Positions 8,755 to 17,124 of a stretch of DNA of 43,231 bases are shown one piece after another (the stretch's first letter is position 1; every line of letters starts with the position of its first letter). Source of the stretch: an uncultured Alistipes sp. Lineage in GTDB: Bacteria; Bacteroidota; Bacteroidia; Bacteroidales; Rikenellaceae. The position numbers and the translations under genes were made by a program. The stretch lies in assembly GCA_949286165.1 (NCBI GenBank), contig CASDZK010000003.1:1-43231 (forward strand). The letters run 5' to 3'. The notes below the pieces were generated by a model. The model saw only the letters and a list, made by a program, of their open reading frames with translations. It did not search any database and had not been told where the DNA came from.

Positions 8755-9804
8755 ATGTATAAGCGTATTATCAGACCTATTCTGTTTTGTTTCCCGCCGG
8801 AGACCATACATCGTATCGTTATTTGCATGTTGAAAGCGGGCGGCTCTATTCCCGGAGTCAAAGGGTTGCTGAAAAAGTTTTTTACGGTCAGACATCCGCT
8901 TCTGGAACGGGAAGTGTTCGGGATGAAATTTCCCAATCCGGTAGGTTTGGCTGCCGGTCTGGACAAAAACGCGGAGGTGTTTTTGCCGATGGCGGCTTTG
9001 GGATTCGGCTTTGTGGAAATAGGGACCGTTACGCCCAAAGCGCAATTGGGAAACCCCAAGCCGCGCTTGTTCCGCCTGAAGCAGGACAACGCGTTGATTA
9101 ACCGGATGGGGTTTAACAACAACGGGGTGGAAGCCGCCGTCAAAAAACTGAAAAATCGGAAATGGAAAGTGATCGTCGGCGGAAATCTGGGAAAAAATAC
9201 ATTGACGCCTAATGAAAAAGCGCCGGCCGATTATCTGCAGCTGTTCCGTCGTTTGTACGACCATGTGGATTATTTCGTCATTAATGTCAGTTGCCCCAAT
9301 ATCGCTAATCTGCGGAACCTTCAGAATCAGGATTCTTTGAAAAAGATTATCGAAGGATTGACGGAATTCCGTCGCGGACAGAATAATTACCGGCCTATTT
9401 TGATGAAAATATCCCCGGATCTGAGTTTCGAACAGATCGACGAGGCGGTAGCCGTTATGAAATCCTGTAATCTGGACGGTATTGTGGCGGTCAATACGAC
9501 GACTTCCCGGGAAGGGCTTTCCCTGTCCGCCGAAGCGATCGCCAATATCGGTAACGGAGGGTTGAGCGGGGCTCCGTTGACGAAACGGGCGTTGGAAGTC
9601 GTCAAATACGTCAGGGAACGGACGCAGGGACAGTATCCGATTATCGGCGTGGGAGGAATCATGACCGTGGAAGACGCTTTGGCCATGCTGGATGCGGGAG
9701 CTTCCTTGATACAGATATATTCCGGTTTTATTTACAACGGGCCGGCTTTTGTCAAAGAGATATGCAAAGCCATTATCGCCCGGGCGGAAACGAGAGAATC
9801 ATGA
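8755..9804 (+). CDS. pyrD: Dihydroorotate dehydrogenase (quinone), class 2
   Basis: Oxidises dihydroorotate to orotate in pyrimidine synthesis, passing electrons to the quinone pool at the inner face of the cytoplasmic membrane. The 349-residue protein carries the N-terminal amphipathic helical extension typical of class 2 (MYKRIIRPILFCFPPETIH), followed by the FMN barrel: NPVGLAAGLDKNAE, EIGTVTP, NRMGFNNNG, and the catalytic serine in VINVSCPN rather than the class 1 cysteine. The phosphate-binding end GVGGIMTVEDALAMLDAGASLIQIYSGF is intact. It overlaps cinA by 4 bases (ATGA) and has its own strong promoter. Confidence 0.97.
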   Translation: MYKRIIRPILFCFPPETIHRIVICMLKAGGSIPGVKGLLKKFFTVRHPLLEREVFGMKFPNPVGLAAGLDKNAEVFLPMAALGFGFVEIGTVTPKAQLGNPKPRLFRLKQDNALINRMGFNNNGVEAAVKKLKNRKWKVIVGGNLGKNTLTPNEKAPADYLQLFRRLYDHVDYFVINVSCPNIANLRNLQNQDSLKKIIEGLTEFRRGQNNYRPILMKISPDLSFEQIDEAVAVMKSCNLDGIVAVNTTTSREGLSLSAEAIANIGNGGLSGAPLTKRALEVVKYVRERTQGQYPIIGVGGIMTVEDALAMLDAGASLIQIYSGFIYNGPAFVKEICKAIIARAETRES

Positions 9805-11078
9805 ATCTGGAGAATATAACGAAACAAGGGTATCCGGCCGCGGTAATAACGATCGGGGATGAAATTTTGATCGGTCAGATTGTCGATACCAATTCCGCGT
9901 GGATCGGCCGGGAGTTGGGAAAAATAGGAATTCCGGTAACGCGCATCGTTTCGATCGCGGATAACCGTCAGGCCATTTTGGATGCCGTCGGCGAAGCTGT
10001 GCGGCAATATCCCGTTACTATCATAACCGGCGGGCTCGGTCCGACGAAGGACGACATCACGAAAAAAACATTGGCCGAATATTTTTCCATGCCGTTGGTC
10101 CGGGACGAGCGGGTATATGCCTATTTGAAGGAAATGCTGCGGGAACGGGGGATCGCGTTCAACGAATTGAATGAATCCCAGGCATTGGTGCCGCAAGGTT
10201 GCCAAGTGTTGCATAATGCGAACGGCACCGCACCGGGAATGATGTTCGAGACCGGCGGCCATTTGCTTTTTTCTTTGCCGGGAGTGCCTTTCGAAATGCA
10301 GGGGTTGATGAAGGACGAAGTCATTCCGGCCATCAAAAGGACATTTACGCTGCACGATATCGTACATCGTACGGTCATTACTTACGGGTTGCCCGAATCG
10401 GAGTTGGCGGAGGCCATTGCGGAGTGGGAGAACGGTCTGCCCGCTTCTTTTTCGCTCGCTTATTTGCCGAATCCGAAAGGGGTGCGTTTGCGTTTGTCCG
10501 CCTATAACATTTCCGGACAAGATACGGAACAAAAAATTTCCGAGGCTTTCGAGGCGTTGAAAAAAGTCATTCCGCAAGCTTTTTTGGGGTATGAGGATGC
10601 AGGGGCTTCTTTGGAAAGACAGGTGGCCGAACGATTGACCCGCGCAGGGAAGACGCTGGCTGTTGCCGAGTCCTGCACCGGAGGGGCCGTTTCTGGACGT
10701 TTTACGCTTTTGCCGGGAGCTTCGGCTTATTTGTTGGGTGCTGTAGTCGCCTATTCCAATGAGGTAAAGATGAAAATTTTGGGGGTAAGCCGGGAAAGTC
10801 TGGAAAAGTACGGAGCGGTATCCGAGGCCGTGGCGTTGGAAATGGCGGAAGGTGTGCGGAAACTGACAGGAGCCGATTATGCCGTGGCGACGACGGGAAT
10901 TGCCGGTCCGGACGGCGGATCGCCGGAAAAACCGGTGGGAACCGTATGGTTCGCCGTGGCTGCTCCGGGGAAAAGTTATGCCGTAAAAAAGAATTTCGGG
11001 CATTTGCGGGAACAGAATATCGCGAGGGCTTCTTCTTTCGCTATCAATCTGTTGCGTGAAAGTCTGGGAGATGCGTGA
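9801..11078 (+). CDS. cinA: CinA-family protein (NMN amidohydrolase)
   Basis: Two-domain CinA of 425 residues. The N-terminal half is a MoeA/MogA-like (COG1058) domain (AVITIGDEILIGQIVDTNS, ITGGLGPTKDD), which in relatives hydrolyses ADP-ribose or related nucleotides. The C-terminal half is the PncC-type nicotinamide mononucleotide amidohydrolase (VAESCTGGAVSGRF, ATTGIAGPDGG, VGTVWFAV). Together they recycle NAD breakdown products; the historic link with competence is not informative here. The start MNLENITKQ overlaps the pyrD stop as ATGA; a longer in-frame start inside pyrD was rejected. No clear terminator follows before the rpmB promoter. Confidence 0.92.
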   Translation: MNLENITKQGYPAAVITIGDEILIGQIVDTNSAWIGRELGKIGIPVTRIVSIADNRQAILDAVGEAVRQYPVTIITGGLGPTKDDITKKTLAEYFSMPLVRDERVYAYLKEMLRERGIAFNELNESQALVPQGCQVLHNANGTAPGMMFETGGHLLFSLPGVPFEMQGLMKDEVIPAIKRTFTLHDIVHRTVITYGLPESELAEAIAEWENGLPASFSLAYLPNPKGVRLRLSAYNISGQDTEQKISEAFEALKKVIPQAFLGYEDAGASLERQVAERLTRAGKTLAVAESCTGGAVSGRFTLLPGASAYLLGAVVAYSNEVKMKILGVSRESLEKYGAVSEAVALEMAEGVRKLTGADYAVATTGIAGPDGGSPEKPVGTVWFAVAAPGKSYAVKKNFGHLREQNIARASSFAINLLRESLGDA

Positions 11079-11093
11079 ATCCTTGCGGGATTA

Positions 11094-11125
11094 TTTGGAA
11101 ATATCCGGCAAATATGCTACCTTTG
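11094..11125 (+). promoter_or_regulatory. Promoter of rpmB-rpmG-DUF4295
   Basis: TTTG (11094-11097), a 20-base spacer and TACCTTTG (11118-11125) match the Bacteroidota consensus. The predicted leader is about 30 nt. Confidence 0.75.
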
Positions 11126-11159
11126 CCCCCTGAAAATCTCTTAAAACAATATTTGTAAA

Positions 11160-11393
11160 ATGAAAGTTTGTCAAATTACGGGTAAAAAGGCTCAGGTGGG
11201 ACATAACGTATCTCACTCGAATAAGAAAACCAAAAAAGTTTTCAGCCCGAACCTGAAGACCAAAAAATTCTTTTTGGAAGAAGAAGGCAGATGGGTTACT
11301 TTGAAAGTGTCTGCCAACGCAATGCGTACGATTAACAAAAAAGGTTTGAGCGCTGCATTGAAGGATGCCAAGGCTCTTGCTAAAATTTATTAA
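11160..11393 (+). CDS. rpmB: 50S ribosomal protein bL28
   Basis: Basic 77-residue large-subunit protein, beginning [20 protein letters not shown] as in other Bacteroidota bL28 proteins, with [10 protein letters not shown] and the conserved [15 protein letters not shown]-terminal segment. First gene of the conserved bL28-bL33-DUF4295-ftsY arrangement, behind a good promoter. Ends 17 bases before rpmG. Confidence 0.97.
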   Translation: MKVCQITGKKAQVGHNVSHSNKKTKKVFSPNLKTKKFFLEEEGRWVTLKVSANAMRTINKKGLSAALKDAKALAKIY

Positions 11394-11410
11394 AAAAGGA
11401 GAACGAACAA

Positions 11411-11593
11411 ATGGCGAAGAAAGGAAACAGAGTGCAGGTTATCCTTGAATGTACCGAACACAAGGATAGCGGAATGCCCGGAACGTCGAGATACATCACG
11501 ACGAAAAACAAGAAAAATACTCCGGACAGAATGGAGAGAAGAAAATATAACCCTATATTGAAAAAAGTAACGTTACACCGCGAAATAAAATAA
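11411..11593 (+). CDS. rpmG: 50S ribosomal protein bL33 (cysteine-free form)
   Basis: Small basic protein of 60 residues, [19 protein letters not shown]..., with the [22 protein letters not shown] block typical of bL33. The paired CxxC zinc motifs are absent (only one Cys near residue 14), so this is the zinc-independent form. Binds near the E site of the large subunit. Translationally close to both neighbours. Confidence 0.97.
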   Translation: MAKKGNRVQVILECTEHKDSGMPGTSRYITTKNKKNTPDRMERRKYNPILKKVTLHREIK

Positions 11594-11602
11594 GTTTGAG
11601 AT

Positions 11603-11758
11603 ATGGCAAAGAAAGTAGTCGCAACGCTTAAGACCACTACGGGTAAAAGCAGAACCAAATGTATCAAAATGGTTAAGTCGGAAAAGACGGGAGCGTACAT
11701 TTTCAAATCGGAAATCGTGCCTAACGAAGAAATTAAAAACTTTTTTGCAAAAAAATAG
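11603..11758 (+). CDS. DUF4295 family small basic protein
   Basis: A 51-residue lysine-rich protein starting MAKKVVATLKTTTGKSRTK, 9 bases after the rpmG stop and ending FFAKK before a terminator. It matches the small DUF4295 family that Bacteroidota genomes carry between rpmG and ftsY. Net charge is strongly positive, and an early Thr/Lys-rich stretch followed by KMVKSEKTGAYIF suggests an RNA-binding or ribosome-associated protein; that is inference from composition and neighbours, as no function is established to my knowledge. Easily missed by length-filtered gene finding. Confidence 0.9.
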   Translation: MAKKVVATLKTTTGKSRTKCIKMVKSEKTGAYIFKSEIVPNEEIKNFFAKK

Positions 11759-11791
11759 TTGTGGTAAGTTGGCGATAAGCCGTCTTATTAC

Positions 11792-11822
11792 AAAAAGCGT
11801 CTTGAATTTCAAGGCGCTTTTT
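11792..11822 (+). terminator. Rho-independent terminator after the ribosomal protein cluster
   Basis: AAAAAGCG-T-CTTGAA pairs with TTCAAG-G-CGCTTTTT around a 1-base centre (realistically a short AT loop), with one T-G wobble. The A-flanked, T-ended symmetric stem should stop transcripts from rpmB-rpmG-DUF4295. The -33 element of the ftsY promoter lies inside the stem. Confidence 0.8.
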
Positions 11823-11831
11823 GTATTTTTG
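11802..11831 (+). promoter_or_regulatory. Promoter of ftsY-rimO
   Basis: TTG (11802-11804), a 19-base spacer and TATTTTTG (11824-11831) fit the Bacteroidota promoter, giving a short leader before the ftsY ATG. The -33 element is embedded in the upstream terminator hairpin. Confidence 0.65.
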
Positions 11832-11853
11832 CAAGGAATAATGAAATACGATT

Positions 11854-12813
11854 ATGGGTTTTTTCGATTTTTTTAAAAATAAAAAACAGTCGCAGGAAGA
11901 TCTGGAGGCAGGATTGAAAAAGACGAAAGACGGGGTCTTTTCCAAATTGACCCGTGCTTTGGTCGGAAAATCGAAGGTAGATGCCGAACTGTTGGACGAC
12001 TTGGAAGAGATTTTGATAACGTCCGATGTGGGGGTGGACACGACCGTTAGGATTATCGATCGGATTGAACGGCGGGTGTCGCGGGATAAATATATGAATG
12101 CTTCCGAATTGAACGGTATTTTGCGGGATGAGATCGCGGCTCTGTTGTATGAAAACGATACGACCGAAAAAGGGCTGGCGTTCGAAAAAAACGATTCCGG
12201 GCCGTATGTGATGATGGTCGTCGGCGTGAACGGAGTGGGGAAAACGACGACCATCGGCAAGATTGCCGCCCAATTGACCCGTGCCGGCAAGAAAGTATAT
12301 TTGGGTGCGGCGGATACTTTTCGGGCTGCGGCTATCGAACAGCTGGGAGTATGGGCGGAACGGGCCGGAGCGAAGATCGTAAAACAGGAGATGGGGGCCG
12401 ATCCGGCTTCGGTGGCATTCGATACTTTGACGTCTGCCAAAGCGGCCGGGGCGGATGTGGCGATTATCGATACGGCCGGCCGGTTGCATAACAAAGTCAA
12501 TTTGATGAATGAATTGACTAAAATCAGGAATGTTATGGCTAAGGTGGTTCCCGGAGCCCCTCATGAGGTCTTGTTGGTATTGGACGGTTCTACCGGCCAA
12601 AACGCATTTGAGCAGGCCCGGCAGTTTACGGCCGCCACTCAGGTAACGTCGCTGGCGATTACCAAACTGGACGGTACGGCGAAAGGCGGAGTGGTCATCG
12701 GCATATCGGATCAATTCAAGATTCCTATCCGGTATATCGGCGTAGGCGAAGGCATCGATCATTTGCAGGTATTCGACAAAAAGGCGTTTGTCGATGCCCT
12801 GTTTCATCAATAA
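11854..12813 (+). CDS. ftsY: Signal recognition particle receptor FtsY
   Basis: SRP GTPase of 319 residues that docks SRP-ribosome complexes at the membrane for cotranslational insertion. Begins with the short amphipathic MGFFDFFKNKK segment and a four-helix N domain (DAELLDDLEEILITSDVG), then the G domain with P-loop GVNGVGKT (124-131), DTFRAAA, DTAGR and TKLDGTAKGG. It lacks the long acidic A domain of the E. coli protein, as is usual in Bacteroidota. rimO follows after 12 bases, so the two are likely cotranscribed. Confidence 0.98.
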   Translation: MGFFDFFKNKKQSQEDLEAGLKKTKDGVFSKLTRALVGKSKVDAELLDDLEEILITSDVGVDTTVRIIDRIERRVSRDKYMNASELNGILRDEIAALLYENDTTEKGLAFEKNDSGPYVMMVVGVNGVGKTTTIGKIAAQLTRAGKKVYLGAADTFRAAAIEQLGVWAERAGAKIVKQEMGADPASVAFDTLTSAKAAGADVAIIDTAGRLHNKVNLMNELTKIRNVMAKVVPGAPHEVLLVLDGSTGQNAFEQARQFTAATQVTSLAITKLDGTAKGGVVIGISDQFKIPIRYIGVGEGIDHLQVFDKKAFVDALFHQ

Positions 12814-12825
12814 CCGACCGCATTC

Positions 12826-14121
12826 ATGACGAAAAGAAGAACCATTAACTTCGTAACGCTGGGATGTTCCAAAAACGTAGTGGATTCGGAACGTATCGCT
12901 TGTCAGTTGAAGCACAGCGGATTCGATATTGTTTTCGATTCCAATGACACGAAAGCGAAGATTGTCGTAATCAATACCTGCGGATTTATCGGAGATGCCA
13001 AAGAGGAGTCGGTAAATACGATTCTGAAATTTGCGCATGCCAAGACGAACGGATACATAACGCACCTGTATGTCATCGGTTGTTTGTCCGAACGGTATAA
13101 ACGGGAGTTGGAACAGGAGATTCCGGAGGCGGACGCTTTTTTCGGCGTGAACGATCTGAGGGAAATTGTGAAAGGTTTGGGAGGGACTTACAGCGAGGAG
13201 TTGCTCGGAGAACGGATGCTTACTACCCCGTCGCATTATGCTTATTTGAAAATATCGGAGGGGTGTAACTGGGGATGCGGTTATTGCGCCATTCCTCTGA
13301 TTCGGGGAAAGCATCGTTCGGTTCCTATGGAATTGTTGGAAGAAGAGGCCCGGAAACTGGCGGCGAAAGGGGTAAAAGAACTGATGGTCATTGCACAGGA
13401 TACGACCTATTACGGGCTGGATTTGTACGGGGAACGCAAGTTGGGGGAATTGCTCGGTCGGTTATGCCGCGTGGAAGGGATCGAGTGGATCCGTTTGCAT
13501 TATGCCTATCCTGCCCAATTTCCGGAAGATGTCATTACGGTTATGAAAAACGAACCGAAAATGTGTCATTATCTGGATATTCCTTTCCAACATGTCAGCG
13601 ATTCCATGCTGAAAAGCATGCGCCGCGGACTTTCCGCCGATCAGACGCAACGGCTGATCGACCGGTTGCGTGCGGAGATTCCGGATATCGCTATCCGGAC
13701 TACCTTATTGGTCGGCTATCCGGGAGAATCGTTGCAGGATGTGGACGAGTTGCGTCGGTTCGTCCTGCGGAACCGGTTCGACCGGTTGGGGGTTTTTACT
13801 TACAGCGAGGAAGAAGGAACCTATTCCGCCCGGAACTTGACGGACGATGTTGCTCAGGAGGAAAAGGAAAGACGGGCCGACCTGATTATGGAATTGCAGC
13901 GGGAAATTTCGTTGGAAAATAATGCGAAATGGATAGGGACCCGGCAAAAGGTAATCATAGACCGGAAGGAAAACGGTTTTTATATCGGGCGGACGCAATA
14001 CGATTCTCCCGAAGTGGACCAGGAAGTCATGGTCAGTACGCAAGAAGAGTTGAAGCCGGGAAATTTCTATATGGCTGAAATTTATAAAGTTGATAATTAC
14101 GATATATACGGCCGAATATAA
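12826..14121 (+). CDS. rimO: Ribosomal protein uS12 methylthiotransferase RimO
   Basis: Radical SAM enzyme that adds a methylthio group to an aspartate of ribosomal protein uS12 using two 4Fe-4S clusters. In the 431-residue product the auxiliary-cluster cysteines are C14 (TLGCSKN), C52 (NTCGF) and C86 (GCLSER), and the SAM cluster is C147-x3-C151-x2-C154 (GCNWGCGYC). A C-terminal TRAM domain follows (KVIIDRKENGFYIGRTQYDSPEVD), consistent with RimO rather than MiaB. As an Fe-S enzyme it depends on the Suf genes found elsewhere in this window. Confidence 0.96.
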   Translation: MTKRRTINFVTLGCSKNVVDSERIACQLKHSGFDIVFDSNDTKAKIVVINTCGFIGDAKEESVNTILKFAHAKTNGYITHLYVIGCLSERYKRELEQEIPEADAFFGVNDLREIVKGLGGTYSEELLGERMLTTPSHYAYLKISEGCNWGCGYCAIPLIRGKHRSVPMELLEEEARKLAAKGVKELMVIAQDTTYYGLDLYGERKLGELLGRLCRVEGIEWIRLHYAYPAQFPEDVITVMKNEPKMCHYLDIPFQHVSDSMLKSMRRGLSADQTQRLIDRLRAEIPDIAIRTTLLVGYPGESLQDVDELRRFVLRNRFDRLGVFTYSEEEGTYSARNLTDDVAQEEKERRADLIMELQREISLENNAKWIGTRQKVIIDRKENGFYIGRTQYDSPEVDQEVMVSTQEELKPGNFYMAEIYKVDNYDIYGRI

Positions 14122-14157
14122 ATACGGTTCGATTTTATCGATTTTATTGATTTTGTT

Positions 14158-14188
14158 TTTGAATTTCGTATAATAAATCTTAATTTTG
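14158..14188 (+). promoter_or_regulatory. Promoter of the coiled-coil/zapA pair
   Basis: TTTG (14158-14161), a 19-base spacer and TAATTTTG (14181-14188) match the Bacteroidota consensus, with a very short leader before the ATG at 14200. Confidence 0.7.
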
Positions 14189-14199
14189 TAGAAAGAACC

Positions 14200-14490
14200 A
14201 TGGAAGATATCGGTGTTAAGATTGCGAGAATACAAGGAAAGGTCGAACAACTTGTTGCTCAGAACCGGACTTTAGGTAAAGAAAACAAGCAATTGATGGC
14301 TGCTATTGAAAAATTGGTTCATGAAAAAACAGAGCGAGACAAAAAAATCGCTTCTTTGGAAGCCAAGATTAAAGTGCTGGAGTTATCGCGAGGGCTGACG
14401 GATACGACCGGCTCGACTAAAGTGGCTCGGCACGCGATCAAAAAAATCTTGCGGGAGATTGACAGTTGTATCGCTCTGATAAATAGATGA
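14200..14490 (+). CDS. Coiled-coil protein upstream of zapA
   Basis: A 96-residue protein of no named family that I recognise. Residues ~5-65 are a continuous heptad-like coiled coil (IARIQGKVEQLVAQNRTL, KQLMAAIEKLVHEK, KKIASLEAKIKVLEL), then a Gly/Thr linker (GLTDTTGSTK) and a short helical tail (ARHAIKKILREIDSCIALI). It lies 34 bases before zapA behind its own promoter. The size, coiled-coil character and position suggest a divisome partner comparable to ZapB, but this is inference; there is no recognisable ZapB sequence signature. Confidence 0.8.
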   Translation: MEDIGVKIARIQGKVEQLVAQNRTLGKENKQLMAAIEKLVHEKTERDKKIASLEAKIKVLELSRGLTDTTGSTKVARHAIKKILREIDSCIALINR

Positions 14491-14524
14491 ATATTACAGA
14501 TTCGATGTAATTCATTATATAATA

Positions 14525-14815
14525 ATGGATAATAAACTGACGATAACGATCAGGATAGCCGGAAAAGTTTTCAAACCGACCATAGACCGGAAAAGCGAAG
14601 AAACGGTGCGAAAAGCGGCTAAAATGTTGGATGACAAATATTCGGAATATAAACTTCAGGTAGAAGATCCGTTCGATTGTCTGGCGTTATCGGCATTGCA
14701 GACCTCCATTATGCTGATGAATCGGAACAGGGAAGAATTGCCCGTACCGGTTGATCGGAAACTGTCGGATATCGAAGCTCTTTTGACGGATTGTCTGGAA
14801 AAGGAGAAGAAGTAA
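14525..14815 (+). CDS. zapA: Cell division protein ZapA
   Basis: A 96-residue ZapA family protein that bundles FtsZ filaments at the division ring. The N-terminal beta region (KLTITIRIAGKVFKPTIDRKSEETVRKAAKML) and the following helix (LALSALQTSIMLM) match the family, with a charged C-terminal helix. It is shorter than the E. coli protein (109 residues) but normal for Bacteroidota. It follows the coiled-coil gene and precedes a structured non-coding region, an arrangement reminiscent of zapA-ssrS in proteobacteria. Confidence 0.85.
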   Translation: MDNKLTITIRIAGKVFKPTIDRKSEETVRKAAKMLDDKYSEYKLQVEDPFDCLALSALQTSIMLMNRNREELPVPVDRKLSDIEALLTDCLEKEKK

Positions 14816-14849
14816 TAAAGAAGGGAAACACACGTTCTTTAACATATGA

Positions 14850-15061
14850 AGGAATAAATTCATCCCGCATGAATTTCCTAAAAGCTTGCGAAACTCAACA
14901 CTTTAACTTTCGAGTAACTTCTCGATGATAGTAGAACAGGCCTTGCCCTTCCTTGCGGAAGGTTCTCTTAGCGGAGACGTTGGACGTTCGAATATTTTCG
15001 GAAACTCTAATCATGCTTTTTTGGGGTTTCGTCAACAGAATAGGATTTTCATGTGGGTTTT
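14850..15061 (+). ncRNA. Structured non-coding RNA candidate (possible 6S / Bacteroidales-1 type)
   Basis: The 302-base gap between zapA and rny has no credible gene but dense pairing. An AATTCAT/ATGAATT stem extended by AGGA/TCCT lies at 14850-14879; TCGAG/CTCGA at 14910-14925; CCTTCC-TTGC-GGAAGG at 14947-14962, flanked by AGAA/TTCT. CGAAAC (14889-14894) can pair with GTTTCG (15026-15031) to close a ~140-nt domain, and a T tract follows (15058-15064). A long closed rod with an internal bubble would fit a 6S-like RNA, and zapA is a known 6S neighbour in proteobacteria. Strand is inferred from the neighbours and the T tract. I could not find a clear promoter, and the family assignment is tentative. 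Confidence 0.5.
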
Positions 15062-15117
15062 TTTATAGGATAAACAGGAATGAATCAGTATAACTAATTA
15101 AAATTTAATATTACAAA

Positions 15118-16662
15118 ATGGATACGACAACCACAGCACTTGTTGTTGCTTTAATTGCTGCAGCCGTCGCCTCTGCCATATCGTATATGGTAACCTCCAA
15201 AATTACTCTCAGGCGAAAGGAAATGATGCTGAAAGAGGCTGAAAACGAGGGGGAAATGATAAAAAAGGAGAAAATTCTGCAGGCAAAAGAACGTTTTTTA
15301 CAGTTGAAAGCCGAACATGAAAAGGCGGTAAATGAACGCAATTCGAAATTGGCGCAGCAGGAAAATAGAGCGAAACAACGGGAGAATCAACTGAACCAGA
15401 GGAACGATGAGTTGCAAAAGTTAGCTTCGTCTCTGGAACAGACCAAGCAGACTTACACGCAGCAGTTCGAACAGTTGGAACGCAAAAAGGAAGAATACGA
15501 AACCTTGTTGAAGGAAGAGGTGGCGCGTCTGGAGGAGGTCAGCAGCCTTTCGGCCGAAGAGGCGAAAAATTTGTTGATCGACATGATGAAAAGCGAAGCG
15601 CAGTCGGAAGCGGCGACTTTGATCAACGATATTATCGATGAAGCGAAGATGACAGCCGGGAAAGAGGCGAAACGAATCGTCGTGCAAACGATTCAGCGCG
15701 TGGCTACGGAAACGGCCATTGAAAATTCGGTAACCGTGTTCAATATCGACAGCGATGAGGTAAAAGGACGCATTATCGGCCGTGAAGGACGTAATATTCG
15801 GGCTTTGGAAGCGGCGACCGGAGTGGAAATCATTGTGGACGATACCCCAGAAGCGATTATTCTTTCGGCTTTTGATCCGGTTCGACGCGAAGTGGCCCGT
15901 TTGGCTTTACACCAATTGGTTACGGACGGACGGATTCATCCGGCCCGGATTGAAGAGGTAGTGGCTAAGGTACTAAAGCAAATTGAAGAAGAAGTGATCG
16001 AAGCGGGGAAACGAACCAGCATCGATTTGGGAATTCACGGCTTGCATCCGGAAATGATTCGATTGATCGGTAAAATGAAATATCGTTCGTCTTACGGGCA
16101 GAATCTGTTGCAACATTCTCGGGAAGTGGCGAATCTTTGCGGAATTATGGCGGCGGAATTGGGGTTGAACGTAAAATTGGCCAAACGGGCCGGTTTATTG
16201 CACGATATAGGAAAAGTTCCCGATGATGAACCGGAATTGCCGCATGCTATTATCGGGATGAAATTTGCCGAAAAATACAAGGAAAAACCGGAAGTGGTCA
16301 ATGCCATCGGAGCCCATCACGACGAGATAGAAATGAATTCGCTGATCGCTCCTATCGTACAGGTTTGCGACGCTATTTCCGGGGCGCGTCCCGGTGCTCG
16401 GCGGGAGGTCGTGGAATCTTACATCAAACGGTTGAAAGAGATGGAAGATCTGGCACTATCCTACCCTGGCGTATTGAAAACCTATGCGATTCAGGCGGGT
16501 CGCGAGTTGCGTGTGATTGTGGGAAGCGAAAAGATTTCCGACCAGGAAGCCGATACGTTGTCGCATGATATCGCCAAACGGATTCAGGACGAAATGACCT
16601 ATCCGGGACAGGTTAAGATTACCGTTATCCGGGAAACCCGGTCGATCAGTTATGCGAAATAA
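15118..16662 (+). CDS. rny: Ribonuclease Y
   Basis: Membrane-anchored endoribonuclease that starts mRNA decay. The 514-residue product has an N-terminal transmembrane helix ([23 protein letters not shown]), a long charged coiled coil (~residues 30-200), a KH domain with [15 protein letters not shown], and an HD domain with LLHDIGK followed by AIGAHHDE. Length and domain order are standard. It lies downstream of the structured intergenic region and ends at a strong bidirectional terminator. Confidence 0.97.
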   Translation: MDTTTTALVVALIAAAVASAISYMVTSKITLRRKEMMLKEAENEGEMIKKEKILQAKERFLQLKAEHEKAVNERNSKLAQQENRAKQRENQLNQRNDELQKLASSLEQTKQTYTQQFEQLERKKEEYETLLKEEVARLEEVSSLSAEEAKNLLIDMMKSEAQSEAATLINDIIDEAKMTAGKEAKRIVVQTIQRVATETAIENSVTVFNIDSDEVKGRIIGREGRNIRALEAATGVEIIVDDTPEAIILSAFDPVRREVARLALHQLVTDGRIHPARIEEVVAKVLKQIEEEVIEAGKRTSIDLGIHGLHPEMIRLIGKMKYRSSYGQNLLQHSREVANLCGIMAAELGLNVKLAKRAGLLHDIGKVPDDEPELPHAIIGMKFAEKYKEKPEVVNAIGAHHDEIEMNSLIAPIVQVCDAISGARPGARREVVESYIKRLKEMEDLALSYPGVLKTYAIQAGRELRVIVGSEKISDQEADTLSHDIAKRIQDEMTYPGQVKITVIRETRSISYAK

Positions 16663-16679
16663 ATTTTAAGAAAAGAATC

Positions 16680-16709
16680 AAAAAAACCGGCTTTAAAGCC
16701 GGTTTTTTT
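16680..16709. terminator. Bidirectional terminator between rny and the thioesterase gene
   Basis: CCGGCTTTAAAGCCGG (16687-16702), a perfect palindrome, is flanked by 7 A and 7 T. It can end both convergent transcripts. Confidence 0.9.
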
Positions 16710-16719
16710 GATTTGGAGT

Positions 16720-17121
16720 TTAAAAAGATTCGTGCTTTCGGATGGCTTGTGTCCATTCGGGAAGCAACACGATGGATTTTTTGTTGGGAATGTCGAATCC
16801 TACCAGCACGGAAGTGCAATTGGACAAGACATTTGAAGTATCCGCAGAAACGATTTCCTGATAAAAAGTAACGCTTTTTGTACCGATTCGGGTAACGCGG
16901 GTACGTACTGAAATATGGTCTTCGATATAAATGGGAATCAAGAAATTGGTATTCGTATTGGCTTGAATGAATCCGTATCCTTCCCAAATATGTTTCATGC
17001 CCAATACTTCCTGCATATACGCATTTTTCCCTTGATCGTAATAATGCTGTATGCAGGCGTTATTGACGTGATGAAGCGCGTCGATATCGGAGAATCGGAT
17101 TTGTATAGGAATTTCTATCAT
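16720..17121 (-). CDS. Acyl-CoA thioesterase, hot-dog fold
   Basis: A 133-residue single hot-dog (4HBT/YbgC-like) protein. The signature RFSDIDALHHVNNA near the N-terminus carries the catalytic Asp of the 4-hydroxybenzoyl-CoA thioesterase type, followed by the central helix YYDQGKNAYMQEVLG. The family hydrolyses acyl-CoA thioesters in the cytosol; the substrate cannot be told from sequence. Last gene of the leftward PafA-like/sufE/sufT/tsaC cluster, 3 bases after tsaC, and followed by the terminator. Confidence 0.85.
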   Translation of the reverse strand: MIEIPIQIRFSDIDALHHVNNACIQHYYDQGKNAYMQEVLGMKHIWEGYGFIQANTNTNFLIPIYIEDHISVRTRVTRIGTKSVTFYQEIVSADTSNVLSNCTSVLVGFDIPNKKSIVLLPEWTQAIRKHESF

Positions 17122-17124
17122 GAT

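Noticed and set aside
9732..11003. Long minus-strand open frame (about 420 codons) opposite cinA
   Set aside because: Mirror of a well-supported CinA gene; composition and lack of any motif mark it as a codon-bias shadow.
11809..13314. Long minus-strand open frame (about 500 codons) opposite ftsY and rimO
   Set aside because: Lies across two recognised genes and their junction; the translation shows no domain and is rich in Arg, Gln, His and Phe as expected of antisense reading.
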